This document shows positions 25,442-32,659 of a DNA stretch of 32,659 bases, one piece after another; position 1 is the stretch's first letter; every line of letters starts with the position of its first letter. Below the pieces are notes generated by a model that did no database searches, was not told the DNA's origin, and saw only the letters and a list, made by a program, of their open reading frames with translations. The stretch spans positions 1-32,659 of the forward strand of contig JAHFOY010000016.1 in NCBI GenBank assembly GCA_023261485.1, read 5' to 3'. The position numbers were made by a program, and so were the translations under genes. Source of the DNA: Planctomycetota bacterium (lineage in GTDB: Bacteria > Planctomycetota > Brocadiia > Brocadiales > Brocadiaceae).

Positions 25442-26593
25442 ATGAAAAAGATTGCTATTATTCACGATTGGCTTACCGGCATGCGGGGAGGAGAAAAGGT
25501 CTTAGAGATATTTTGTGAACTCTTCCCGGAAGCGGATATCTTCACTCTAATTCATATTCACGGTTCTGTTTCAAAAGTAATAGAGGAAAAACGAATACGG
25601 ACGTCTTTCCTCCAAAAAATACCTCTCGCCATGAAACGATATCGTTCTTTTCTACCCTTGTTTCCTTTGGCAATTGAAGGATTTGACTTGAGTGGCTACG
25701 ATATAGTCCTGTCGAGCAGTCATTGTGTTGCAAAAGGAATACTGACTTCTTCATCTATAACCCATATATGTTATTGTCATACCCCTATGCGTTATGTATG
25801 GGAACATTACAATACCTATTTTGGTAATGGGAAAAAGGGATTTGTCTCCAGGTTTATAATGCCAGCTGTTGCCCATTATTTAAGGATTTGGGATGTTGCA
25901 TCCAGTAACCGGGTGGATTATTTTGTGGCAAATTCGTATAATGTTGCAAATCGGATAGGAAAGTATTATAAGAGATCGGCAGAGGTCATTCATCCGCCAG
26001 TTGATTGTTCTTTTTATACACCGCTGAATGCTCACCGGGAAGGAGACTATTACCTGATTGTATCAGCCTTTGCCCCATATAAGAGGATTGACATTGCTGT
26101 AGATGCATTTGAAAAACTGGGTTTGCCGTTGATCATTATAGGAGGAGGGCAGGAAGAAGAGCGAATCAGGCGGATGTCAAAAAAGCATGTAAAATGCATA
26201 GGTTGGCAATCCAGTGAAACCTTGAAAGAGTATTACCGGGGATGTAAAGCGCTGATTTTCCCTGGAGAGGAAGATTTTGGAATCGTCCCTCTGGAGGCGC
26301 AGGCATGCGGAAAACCCGTGATTGCCTTTGCTAAGGGAGGTGTGCTGGAAACTGTACGTGGAATATACCCATACTCTGAATCTACACCGGAAATGACACA
26401 AAGAAAGCCGGATACACTTACTGGAGTTTTTTTTACAGAACAAACAACTGAATCTTTAACGGAAGCTGTGAAGTATTTCGAAAACAACAAAAACCTGTTT
26501 AACCCGCTTTTGATTAGAAAGCATGCCGAGGGTTTTGATACACTGATATTTAAAGAAAAGTTTAGACAATACATCGACAAATTCCTATGCTGA
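25442..26593 (+). CDS. Glycosyltransferase family 4 (WbaZ-like)
   Basis: This 383-residue enzyme opens with KKIAIIHDWLTGMRGGEKVLE, the typical start of GT4 mannosyl/rhamnosyl-transferase-like proteins; GGEKV is the acceptor-side loop. Later come ICYCHTPMRYVWEHY, the long FVANSYNVANRI helix, VIHPPVD, YYLIVSAFAPYKRID, the IIGGGQEEE donor loop and the EX7E-type motif FPGEEDFGIVPLEAQACGKPVIAF. I use the ATG at 25442; a TTG two codons upstream is weaker. It lies 18 bases after the broken ligase-like gene and overlaps the next gene by 7 bases. Mannose is a common donor for this family, but I cannot confirm it here. Confidence 0.92.
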   Translation: MKKIAIIHDWLTGMRGGEKVLEIFCELFPEADIFTLIHIHGSVSKVIEEKRIRTSFLQKIPLAMKRYRSFLPLFPLAIEGFDLSGYDIVLSSSHCVAKGILTSSSITHICYCHTPMRYVWEHYNTYFGNGKKGFVSRFIMPAVAHYLRIWDVASSNRVDYFVANSYNVANRIGKYYKRSAEVIHPPVDCSFYTPLNAHREGDYYLIVSAFAPYKRIDIAVDAFEKLGLPLIIIGGGQEEERIRRMSKKHVKCIGWQSSETLKEYYRGCKALIFPGEEDFGIVPLEAQACGKPVIAFAKGGVLETVRGIYPYSESTPEMTQRKPDTLTGVFFTEQTTESLTEAVKYFENNKNLFNPLLIRKHAEGFDTLIFKEKFRQYIDKFLC

Positions 26594-27990
26594 AGAAACA
26601 CAGCAAGTTTTTCGAATCGGTATTGCTCCTCATGGATTGGGCTACCCTGTCTGTTTCCTGGGTGCTTTCCTACTATTTACGCTTTTATTCCGGCGTTATA
26701 CCTGTCTATAAAGGAATCCCTCCTTTTAAAATCTACCTGACGCTCCTGATTTTTATGATTCCCTTGTGGAGTGTAGTTTTTAAGACATTTGGCCTGTATC
26801 GCCCCCGTAGAGTTTCGACCAGGCTTTCTGAGGTCATTGATATTGGTAAGGCGTCTACCTTTGCTATCCTGATTTTTATTTCACTAACCTTCCTTTTCCG
26901 CCAGTATGAATTCTCAAGGTTAACTTTCTTTTATTTCTGGTTTATTAACATAGTATTTCTCAGCTTAACACGAATAGTGTTTCGGGAATTTCTCCGTTTC
27001 TTAAGGCAGAAGGGATACAACCAAAGATATGCTTTAATTGCCGGCACAGAAAAGCTGGGTCAGGACCTTGTAACTAAATTACGAAAGCATCCCGAACTCG
27101 GGATTCAGATATCCGGTTTCTTGACGAACGACTCGAGTGTTGTTGGAAATGATATACAAGGGATAAAGGTCATAGGGAAGTATTCGGATGTTCGTGAATT
27201 GATTGTCACTCGCGGTATTGATATTATCTTTGTCGCACTGCCCTTCCATGCCCATAATCAGTTAAAGGAAGTTTTGGATTGGATTGGGGATGAGACGGTT
27301 AGTATCATGGTCTTGCCCGACCTCTTTGAGTTTGTGACCCTGCGCGGCAGTGTGGGCGAGTTTGAAGGGATGCCGCTCATCAGTCTTCGCGATACGCCTC
27401 TTTATGGATGGAATATTATCGTAAAAAGGGTTTTGGACGTTGTTTTTTCATCTCTTGTGCTGATTTTAACGGCCCCTGCCATGTTGATAATTGCTATATT
27501 AGTTAAACTGACTTCCAGAGGCCCTTTATTGTTTAAGCAGGAAAGGATGGGACTGGATGGTAAGACGTTCAACATGCTCAAATTTCGAACAATGTCAGTA
27601 GATGCAGAAGAGGTAACCGGGCCTGTTTGGACAAAGAAGGACGATCCGAGATGCACTGGAATTGGTAAATTACTGAGAAGGACAAGCCTGGATGAACTGC
27701 CACAGTTTTTCAATGTATTAAAAGGAGATATGAGTATCGTGGGGCCACGCCCTGAACGACCTGTCTTCATTGAAAATTTCAGGGGCACCATCCCGAAATA
27801 TATGCTGAGACACAAGATGAAGGCGGGGATTACCGGCTGGGCGCAGGTAAGCGGCTGGCGTGGAAATACCTCATTGGAGAAGCGCATTGAATACGATCTC
27901 TATTACATTGAAAACTGGTCGCTGAATTTTGACTTGAAGATAATCTGGCTCACCGTATGGAATGGACTCATCAACAAGCATGCATATTAG
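26587..27990 (+). CDS. WcaJ-type undecaprenyl-phosphate sugar phosphotransferase
   Basis: The 467-residue protein is a long polyisoprenyl-phosphate hexose-1-phosphate transferase. Four N-terminal membrane helices (about 12-31, 49-67, 90-104 and 114-128) lead to a Rossmann-like CoA-binding domain (about 145-270), then a hydrophobic re-entrant helix (about 283-306). The C-terminal catalytic domain has SRGPLLFKQERMG, MLKFRTM (330-336), the RRTSLDELPQ block with catalytic Asp-Glu, and GDMSIVGPRPERP. It transfers a sugar phosphate (often glucose) to undecaprenyl phosphate and starts synthesis of the glycan unit. The ATG overlaps the preceding stop. A TPR gene begins inside its last 29 bases. All catalytic motifs appear intact. 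Confidence 0.95.
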   Translation: MLKKHSKFFESVLLLMDWATLSVSWVLSYYLRFYSGVIPVYKGIPPFKIYLTLLIFMIPLWSVVFKTFGLYRPRRVSTRLSEVIDIGKASTFAILIFISLTFLFRQYEFSRLTFFYFWFINIVFLSLTRIVFREFLRFLRQKGYNQRYALIAGTEKLGQDLVTKLRKHPELGIQISGFLTNDSSVVGNDIQGIKVIGKYSDVRELIVTRGIDIIFVALPFHAHNQLKEVLDWIGDETVSIMVLPDLFEFVTLRGSVGEFEGMPLISLRDTPLYGWNIIVKRVLDVVFSSLVLILTAPAMLIIAILVKLTSRGPLLFKQERMGLDGKTFNMLKFRTMSVDAEEVTGPVWTKKDDPRCTGIGKLLRRTSLDELPQFFNVLKGDMSIVGPRPERPVFIENFRGTIPKYMLRHKMKAGITGWAQVSGWRGNTSLEKRIEYDLYYIENWSLNFDLKIIWLTVWNGLINKHAY

Positions 27991-29647
27991 CAAATTCAAA
28001 ATACAACCACAGATAAATAGAAAATCTAAGAGATCTATTTTTGTGTTTTTTATCTGTGTAATCTTTGCAATCTGTGGTTCCAACTGTTTTTCCATTGGGC
28101 CAGGGGTCGCCTCATTATATCTTTTTGCAGACGAATTAAGACCAGCCCCCCCCTGGGAAGTTAACACGGAAGATGCGAGACTGGCAAGTACTGCCCTTAA
28201 AATAGCAAAAGAATCCTATCCGGAAATCGATATAGAACACTACCTCAAAAAGCTGGAAAATATCATAGAAAATATCAGAACGAGTCTCCGTGATGAAACA
28301 GAACCTGAGCAGATTATCAAGACCATTAACGTCGTGCTTTTTAACGAACTCCAGTTTAAATATGTTCAAACCGGAGAACTTGAGCATATTTCTTTAAATA
28401 AGGTTTTGGATACGAAAATCGGTAATTGTGTAGGACTGTCTATTCTCTACCTCAGTATAGCAGAGGGTTTGCATTTACCTATTTATGGAGTCAGCGTGCC
28501 GGAGCATATATTTGTGCGTTACGATGATGGAGATTTTCGGAGAAATATTGAAGCGGGTTATGAAGGTGTATTTACTCCTGACAGTTACTATATCAATATG
28601 CATGGGAAACGCATCTCACAAAAAAGTATCAGGAATGGATGTTATCTTAAGAATCTATCGATGAGCGAAGTTGTTGCTGATATCTATCTGAACCGTTCAA
28701 TAATACATAAAGAGAAAGGCAATATAGAAGCCGCATTAAAAGACGTAAACCACGCTATCGGGTTGCACGGGAACGATGCCGTCGCCTATTGTAACCGCGG
28801 TGTTATTTACGAGAAGATGAAGGATTCTGAACGGGCAATAAGTGATTACAACAAGGCCGTTGAGTTGAATCCCGATTATGCACCGGCATACTACAATCGT
28901 GGTTCTCTTTACGCCACAATAGAGGTTATCGATAAGGCAATCATGGATTACAGCAAGGCATTATCGTTAGATCCCGGTTCAATCTTATCCTATTATAACC
29001 GGAGTATTGCCTTTAAGATGATTGGAAGGTCGGATTTGACCATAGAAGACCTGAGTAAGGCCATTTCATTAGATCCCAAATTCGCTGCCGCTTATGCCAG
29101 TCGGGGTCTGACATATGCCGAATCGGGTGAACCTGAAAAAGCCTTAGAAGACTTCAACAAGGCGCTGGAACTCAATCCCAACAATACCGAAATCTATATG
29201 AAAAGGAGTGTCCTTCATGCCGATGCACAACGTTTTGACGATGCGATAAAAGACATAACGGCCTTCATAGGATTCTCGCCAAACAATGCCTTTGCCTATT
29301 ATATCCGTGCTAAAGCATACCGCGGGAAGGGCGATACTCAAAAGTGTATGGAGGATTACAACAAGGTTATAGAGTTGAGCCCCCGGTTGTCCGGTGTGTA
29401 TTACGAGCGGGGTCAAATCAAAAACCAGTTGGAAATGACTGATGAAGCCCTTGCGGATTTTAACACCTCCATCGAACTATTCCCTTACAATCCTCTTGCC
29501 TACCTTCATCGTGGGAATACCTACAAAAAGCTGGGAAGGAATGAACAAGCGCTAAAGGATTATTTGACCTACCAGAAACTCAACCCTGACGCCCCTGATG
29601 CTGAAGAAATAAAGAAAGAGATAGAAGATATGCAAAATAAAAGATAG
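27962..29647 (+). CDS. Exported transglutaminase-like / TPR fusion protein
   Basis: The 561-residue protein begins with a basic region and a hydrophobic segment (26-39) that acts as a signal peptide or anchor. A transglutaminase-like (SirB1/Transglut_core2) domain spans about 70-215, with catalytic-type Cys156 in KIGNCVGLS and His182 in PEHIFVRY. From about 220 to 550 there are roughly ten TPR units of the AYYNRG...AI-x-DY-x-KA-x-x-L-x-P type. It could act as a peptidase-like or structural scaffold for glycan assembly; that is inference. The start overlaps the WcaJ-type gene by 29 bases; a second ATG at 27980 is also possible. The hydrophobic segment is encoded by a repeat-like palindrome, described separately. 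Confidence 0.88.
   Translation: MDSSTSMHISKFKIQPQINRKSKRSIFVFFICVIFAICGSNCFSIGPGVASLYLFADELRPAPPWEVNTEDARLASTALKIAKESYPEIDIEHYLKKLENIIENIRTSLRDETEPEQIIKTINVVLFNELQFKYVQTGELEHISLNKVLDTKIGNCVGLSILYLSIAEGLHLPIYGVSVPEHIFVRYDDGDFRRNIEAGYEGVFTPDSYYINMHGKRISQKSIRNGCYLKNLSMSEVVADIYLNRSIIHKEKGNIEAALKDVNHAIGLHGNDAVAYCNRGVIYEKMKDSERAISDYNKAVELNPDYAPAYYNRGSLYATIEVIDKAIMDYSKALSLDPGSILSYYNRSIAFKMIGRSDLTIEDLSKAISLDPKFAAAYASRGLTYAESGEPEKALEDFNKALELNPNNTEIYMKRSVLHADAQRFDDAIKDITAFIGFSPNNAFAYYIRAKAYRGKGDTQKCMEDYNKVIELSPRLSGVYYERGQIKNQLEMTDEALADFNTSIELFPYNPLAYLHRGNTYKKLGRNEQALKDYLTYQKLNPDAPDAEEIKKEIEDMQNKR
28005..28079. repeat. Palindromic ACCACAGAT-type repeat inside a coding region
   Basis: AACCACAGAT at 28005-28014 pairs perfectly with ATCTGTGGTT at 28070-28079, and a second copy TTTATCTGTG lies at 28049-28058. 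The wording resembles a dispersed intergenic repeat known from memory in many genomes. Here it lies within the signal-peptide part of the transglutaminase-TPR gene. Confidence 0.5.
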
Positions 29648-29670
29648 GAAAGGAGCTTGGGTGATAGCGT

Positions 29671-30843
29671 ATGCCTGAAGAAGTTGTTCTGATTAGTGGT
29701 GTAAGAACGGCTGTGGGTAAGTTTGGTCGTGCATTTAAGGAAATGCCCGCTCAGCAGCTAGGAGCCTTAGTGATAAAGGATGCTGTGAAGAGGGCAGGTC
29801 TTCAGATGCAGCACGTGGAAGAGGTCATCATGGGAAATGCAATTTCCGCAGGACTGGGCCAAAACCCAGCCAGACAGGCTGCGATCTATGCTGGAATTCC
29901 CTTTGAAATAGGATCGGTTACTGTGAATAAGGTATGCGGTTCAGGTCTCAAGGCAGTTATACTTGCCGCTCAGACAATAAAGGCTGGCGATGCTGATATT
30001 GTCGTGGCCGGCGGCATGGAGAATATGAGCGCTGCTCCCCATTTAATCAGGAGTCTGCGGTGGGGACAGAAGTTTGGAGATGCTTCAATCATCGATGCGA
30101 TGGTATATGACGGCTTGTGGGATGTCTATAACAGTTACCACATGGGAATTACCGGAGAGAGGGTAGCGAAGAAATACGGCATAACCAGAAAAGAAGCGGA
30201 TGAATTCAGTCTGAGCAGTCATGAAAAGGCCTTTCAAGCAACAAAGAGCGGAAGATTTAAAGAAGAGATAATACCTGTAGAAGTTCATGGTATTATAGTT
30301 GAGAAGGATGAGGGGATAAGGGAAGATGATACCTTCGAGAAGCTGGTAAAACTCCCGCCTGTTTTCCAAAAAGAAGGAATTCTCACTGCAGGAAACAGTT
30401 CCCAACTCAGCGATGGCGCTGCTGCATTGGTAGTAGCTTCAGCACGAAAAGCCAGAGAACTCGGAATAAAGCCGCTTGCCAGAATAATAGACTATGCAAC
30501 CGGCGGAACAAAGCCTGAGGATATTATGGAAGCCCCTATTCCTACAGTCAAAAAACTTTTAGGGAAGACGGGTTTTACTATAAATGATATGGATCTGATT
30601 GAGTATAACGAAGCCTATGCCACTTCTTCTATTGTAGTCTCAAGGCAGTTGGACATCGATCCCCTGAAACTCAATGTAAATGGCGGGGCTATTGCGTTGG
30701 GTCACCCAATAGGGTGCAGCGGCGCAAGAATACTGGCAACACTGGTACATGCCCTGAAGGAAAGAGGGCTGAAAAGAGGACTTGCTACCCTCTGTATGGG
30801 CGGAGGAAATGCACTGGCAATGATAATCGAAAGATGTAATTAA
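29671..30843 (+). CDS. Acetyl-CoA C-acetyltransferase (thiolase)
   Basis: This 390-residue thiolase joins two acetyl-CoA to acetoacetyl-CoA or cleaves 3-ketoacyl-CoA. The nucleophile is Cys89 in [10 protein letters not shown]. The C-terminal catalytic residues are His345 in [12 protein letters not shown] and Cys375 in [15 protein letters not shown] also matches the family. Length and motif spacing agree with biosynthetic thiolases of the PhaA/AtoB type. AAGGAG at 29650-29655 is the likely ribosome site, though 15 bases from the ATG; a GTG at 29661 is out of frame. It leads a three-gene set with the dehydrogenase and crotonase that follow. Physiological direction cannot be told from the sequence. 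Confidence 0.94.
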   Translation: MPEEVVLISGVRTAVGKFGRAFKEMPAQQLGALVIKDAVKRAGLQMQHVEEVIMGNAISAGLGQNPARQAAIYAGIPFEIGSVTVNKVCGSGLKAVILAAQTIKAGDADIVVAGGMENMSAAPHLIRSLRWGQKFGDASIIDAMVYDGLWDVYNSYHMGITGERVAKKYGITRKEADEFSLSSHEKAFQATKSGRFKEEIIPVEVHGIIVEKDEGIREDDTFEKLVKLPPVFQKEGILTAGNSSQLSDGAAALVVASARKARELGIKPLARIIDYATGGTKPEDIMEAPIPTVKKLLGKTGFTINDMDLIEYNEAYATSSIVVSRQLDIDPLKLNVNGGAIALGHPIGCSGARILATLVHALKERGLKRGLATLCMGGGNALAMIIERCN

Positions 30844-30845
30844 TT

Positions 30846-30874
30846 GTAGGGGCAGGTTTCAAACCTGCTCCTAC
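30846..30874. repeat. GTAGGGGCAGG-type palindromic repeat (REP-like)
   Basis: A 14-base arm at 30846-30859 pairs with 30861-30874 around a single C, with one G-T mismatch. It lies in the 46-base gap between thiolase and dehydrogenase genes, so it would form a hairpin in their shared message. The left end GTAGGGGCA also begins the spacer of the 15063-15139 element. Confidence 0.75.
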
Positions 30875-30889
30875 GACATAAGGAATTTT

Positions 30890-31741
30890 ATGAACATACA
30901 AAAAATAGGAGTAATAGGAGCAGGAACTATGGGGGGTGGCATAGCCCAGGTGGCAGCTCAGAGCGGCTATGAGGTGGTTCTGAAAGATATAAGTGAAGAA
31001 TATGTGAAGGCTGGATTTGCAAAAATAAAAGAAAGATTGGTAAAAAGGGTGGGTGAAGGAAAGCTTGAAAGTGGAGAGAAAGACAGGATTCTCTCAAATA
31101 TAAAAACCACTGCAAGCCTGAAAGATTGCAAAGACGCCGATTTAATAATCGAGGCAGTGATAGAAAAAGAGGACATTAAAAAACAGATTTTTAAAGAACT
31201 GGATACAATATGCAATGATGAAACAATTTTTGCCTCAAACACCTCTTCCATCTCTATTACAAGGCTTGCAAAAGTTACCAAAAGGCCGGAGCGGTTTGCA
31301 GGCATGCATTTCATGAACCCTGCTTATACAATGAAACTTGTCGAAGTAGTGAAAGGCATGCATACATCCGATGAAACAGTAAACATAATAACTGCTGTTG
31401 CTGAAATAATGGGAAAGATACCCGTTGTTGTCAATGACTTTCCTGGCTTTGTCTCAAACCGTGTACTCATGCCCATGATAAATGATGCGATCTACTGTCT
31501 GCTGGAAGGAGTCGCCTCCAGAGAAAGTATTGATACCGTTATGAAGCTTGGGGCAAAGCATCCCATGGGGCCGCTTGAACTTGCAGATTTTATTGGCCTG
31601 GATACCTGCCTGTCAATACTTGAGATTCTCCATGCTGAATTAGGTGAGAAATACAGGCCATGTCCGTTGCTGCGAAAAATGGTGGCAGGCGGGAAACTTG
31701 GGAGAAAGAGCGGAGAAGGATTTTATGAATACAGGAAATGA
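30890..31741 (+). CDS. hbd: 3-hydroxybutyryl-CoA dehydrogenase
   Basis: The 283-residue enzyme reduces acetoacetyl-CoA to 3-hydroxybutyryl-CoA, or the reverse, with NAD(P)H. The dinucleotide fold is [14 protein letters not shown] (7-20). The catalytic block [10 protein letters not shown] (115-124) and GMHFMNP (138-144, His140) are intact, as is the [11 protein letters not shown] block of the dimerisation domain. The length of about 283 matches single-domain Hbd/PaaH proteins, not the long FadB fusion. It is preceded by the palindromic repeat and overlaps the crotonase gene by 17 bases. With thiolase and crotonase it forms the classic acetoacetyl-CoA to crotonyl-CoA module. Confidence 0.95.
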   Translation: MNIQKIGVIGAGTMGGGIAQVAAQSGYEVVLKDISEEYVKAGFAKIKERLVKRVGEGKLESGEKDRILSNIKTTASLKDCKDADLIIEAVIEKEDIKKQIFKELDTICNDETIFASNTSSISITRLAKVTKRPERFAGMHFMNPAYTMKLVEVVKGMHTSDETVNIITAVAEIMGKIPVVVNDFPGFVSNRVLMPMINDAIYCLLEGVASRESIDTVMKLGAKHPMGPLELADFIGLDTCLSILEILHAELGEKYRPCPLLRKMVAGGKLGRKSGEGFYEYRK

Positions 31742-32501
31742 ACATATAAAGTTAGAAAAGAAAAAAGAAATCGGAACCATTACCTTAAACAGGTCGGAGG
31801 CCAGAAACGCCCTGAACAGGAAGATGATTCAAGAACTGGGAGACGTTCTTACAGGACTTGAAAACGACCCGCAGATAAGGAGTATTATTATAACCGGAAA
31901 TAAAGATTTTTGCGCAGGCGCTGATATAAAGGAAATGAATGCAATAAAACCTGAGGAAATCGAAATCTTTTGCAGGTGGGGTCATAAAGTCATCAATCAG
32001 ATAGAGAATATGAGTAAACCCGTAATTGCAGCCATAAACGGCTTTGCCATGGGCGGCGGATGCGAATTAGCCCTTGCCTGCGATATAAGAATAGCAGGCG
32101 AAAGCGCGAAATTTGGCCAGCCGGAGGTGAATCTCGGTCTTATTCCGGGTTTTGGAGGGACGCAAAGGCTCAGCAGACTTGTTGGCGTAGGGAAGGCAAA
32201 GGAAATGATACTCACTGGCAGAATTTTAAATGCAAAAGAGGCTGAATCTATTGGACTGGTCAATGCCGTTGTGAAAGACGTCGAAGTAATGACAAAGGCA
32301 GAGGAAATAGTCCAGTCTATTGCCCAAAAAAGCCCGCTTGCCGTCAAGATGGCAAAGGCTTTGATTAACGAAAATCAGGAAATAGGAAAAGGGCTTGAAA
32401 GAGAAATAGCCCTCTTTGCCCAGTGCTTTGCAACCCAAGACCGTCTGGAAGGTATAAACGCATTTCTGGAAAAAAGAAAGCCAAAATTTAAGGGGATATA
32501 A
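31725..32501 (+). CDS. Enoyl-CoA hydratase/isomerase (crotonase family)
   Basis: The 258-residue protein has the crotonase fold. The oxyanion-hole blocks are CAGADIKEM (63-71) and [11 protein letters not shown] (108-118). Glu114 and Glu134 (in GQPEVNLG) match the two catalytic glutamates of true enoyl-CoA hydratases, so it likely hydrates crotonyl-CoA or dehydrates 3-hydroxybutyryl-CoA. The frame is open 27 codons further upstream, but that stretch lies inside the dehydrogenase gene and does not look like crotonase. The ATG at 31725 has GAAGGA at 31715-31720 as ribosome site, and I use it. No acyl-CoA dehydrogenase follows in the window. Confidence 0.94.
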   Translation: MNTGNEHIKLEKKKEIGTITLNRSEARNALNRKMIQELGDVLTGLENDPQIRSIIITGNKDFCAGADIKEMNAIKPEEIEIFCRWGHKVINQIENMSKPVIAAINGFAMGGGCELALACDIRIAGESAKFGQPEVNLGLIPGFGGTQRLSRLVGVGKAKEMILTGRILNAKEAESIGLVNAVVKDVEVMTKAEEIVQSIAQKSPLAVKMAKALINENQEIGKGLEREIALFAQCFATQDRLEGINAFLEKRKPKFKGI

Positions 32502-32508
32502 TTTCCCC
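32492..32508 (+). terminator. Weak hairpin after the crotonase gene
   Basis: GGGGA and TCCCC form a 5-bp stem around a 7-base loop across the stop codon, followed by ATTTTG. The stem is short and the T-run poor, so this is only a candidate end of the operon. Confidence 0.25.
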
Positions 32509-32579
32509 ATTTTGAGATATATTTTAACTTTTCTCAATGATTTATATAGTCTCTAAGGATATATGAGCCCATTATAGAT

Positions 32580-32659
32580 ATGAACAATTACAAATCGTTA
32601 TCAGTAAAATTTAAAATTGATCTAAATGAATTCAAACCAAGGATCATTAAAAATATGAA
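32580..32659 (+). CDS. Possible start of a new gene, cut by window edge
   Basis: An ATG at 32580 opens a frame with no stop up to the window edge (26 full codons, beginning MNNYKSLSVKFKIDLNEFKP). The alternating pattern and the FKP-R-I turn loosely recall pRiA4b ORF-3-like proteins, but 26 residues are too few to assign a family. No good ribosome site precedes it. Confidence 0.3.
   Translation, partial: MNNYKSLSVKFKIDLNEFKPRIIKNM

Noticed and set aside
27402-27887. A 161-codon open frame on the minus strand.
   Set aside because: It is antisense to the conserved catalytic domain of the WcaJ-type transferase.
31644-31724. Upstream extension of the crotonase frame.
   Set aside because: It lies inside the dehydrogenase gene, and GAAGGA plus ATG at 31725 gives a standard crotonase N-terminus.
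1-32659. CRISPR arrays, tRNA/rRNA genes and intact transposases.
   Set aside because: No regularly spaced direct repeats, tRNA cloverleaf with a T-loop GGTTCRA-like block, rRNA-like stretch or transposase motif was seen on reading both strands.

Overview
The window looks like chromosomal DNA of a Gram-negative bacterium with a moderately AT-rich genome. ADP-heptose (inner-core LPS) genes, a lipoprotein with a lipobox, and a Wzy/WaaL-type polysaccharide locus show an outer membrane. The giant coiled-coil membrane protein (DUF4175-like), the abundance of TPR proteins, the transglutaminase-TPR fusion and the repeat families recall Planctomycetota, perhaps the anammox order Brocadiales. That assignment is an inference from memory; no marker gene in the window settles it. 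Clear Shine-Dalgarno sites are scarce, so several starts are uncertain and are discussed entry by entry.

Layout. (1) 1-5712, minus strand: a secreted TPR-like protein cut by the window edge, a stand-alone N6-adenine-type DNA methyltransferase, and a 1149-residue DUF4175-like membrane/coiled-coil protein. The methyltransferase seems to have been inserted between the other two. (2) 5871-9185, plus strand: a PlsC acyltransferase, a TPR lipoprotein, two small membrane-anchored proteins (one with a Cys/His motif resembling phage Mu F-type head proteins), and CutA. (3) 9221-14951, minus strand: a REC-GAF-PAS-PAS histidine kinase, a REC-XRE response regulator that overlaps it, then hldE, gmhA and gmhB. 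All five are closely spaced and may be co-transcribed. (4) 14952-15216: a divergent promoter region with a perfect 24-bp inverted repeat centred between the two promoters. (5) 15217-29647, plus strand: a secreted Cys-rich protein made of two tandem DnaJ-zinc-finger-like modules, then a long polysaccharide locus. That locus holds a sulfotransferase, an HprK-like kinase, a GT4 glycosyltransferase, a second sulfotransferase, a degenerate ABC exporter, two TuaH-like glycosyltransferases, a frameshifted O-antigen ligase/polymerase, another GT4 enzyme, a WcaJ-type initiating phosphosugar transferase, and a transglutaminase-TPR protein. (6) 29671-32501, plus strand: thiolase, 3-hydroxyacyl-CoA dehydrogenase and crotonase, an acetoacetyl-CoA to crotonyl-CoA module. 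(7) After 32501 a new gene may begin at the right edge.

How the genes could work together. Region 5 has the parts for a lipid-linked, probably sulfated and possibly phosphorylated glycan. WcaJ loads the first sugar phosphate on undecaprenyl phosphate, four glycosyltransferases extend it, the sulfotransferases (and perhaps the HprK-like kinase) decorate it, and the Wzy/WaaL-family protein polymerises or ligates it. No ordinary Wzx flippase is visible. The only polytopic transporter-like protein is an ABC exporter whose Walker A, signature and H-loop have all eroded, so it is a candidate non-ATPase flippase or scaffold. Region 3 supplies ADP-heptose for LPS core and may be under two-component control. 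No tRNA, rRNA, CRISPR array or intact transposase was found. No stretch over 300 bases lacks a gene; the longest gap is the 265-base region 14952-15216.
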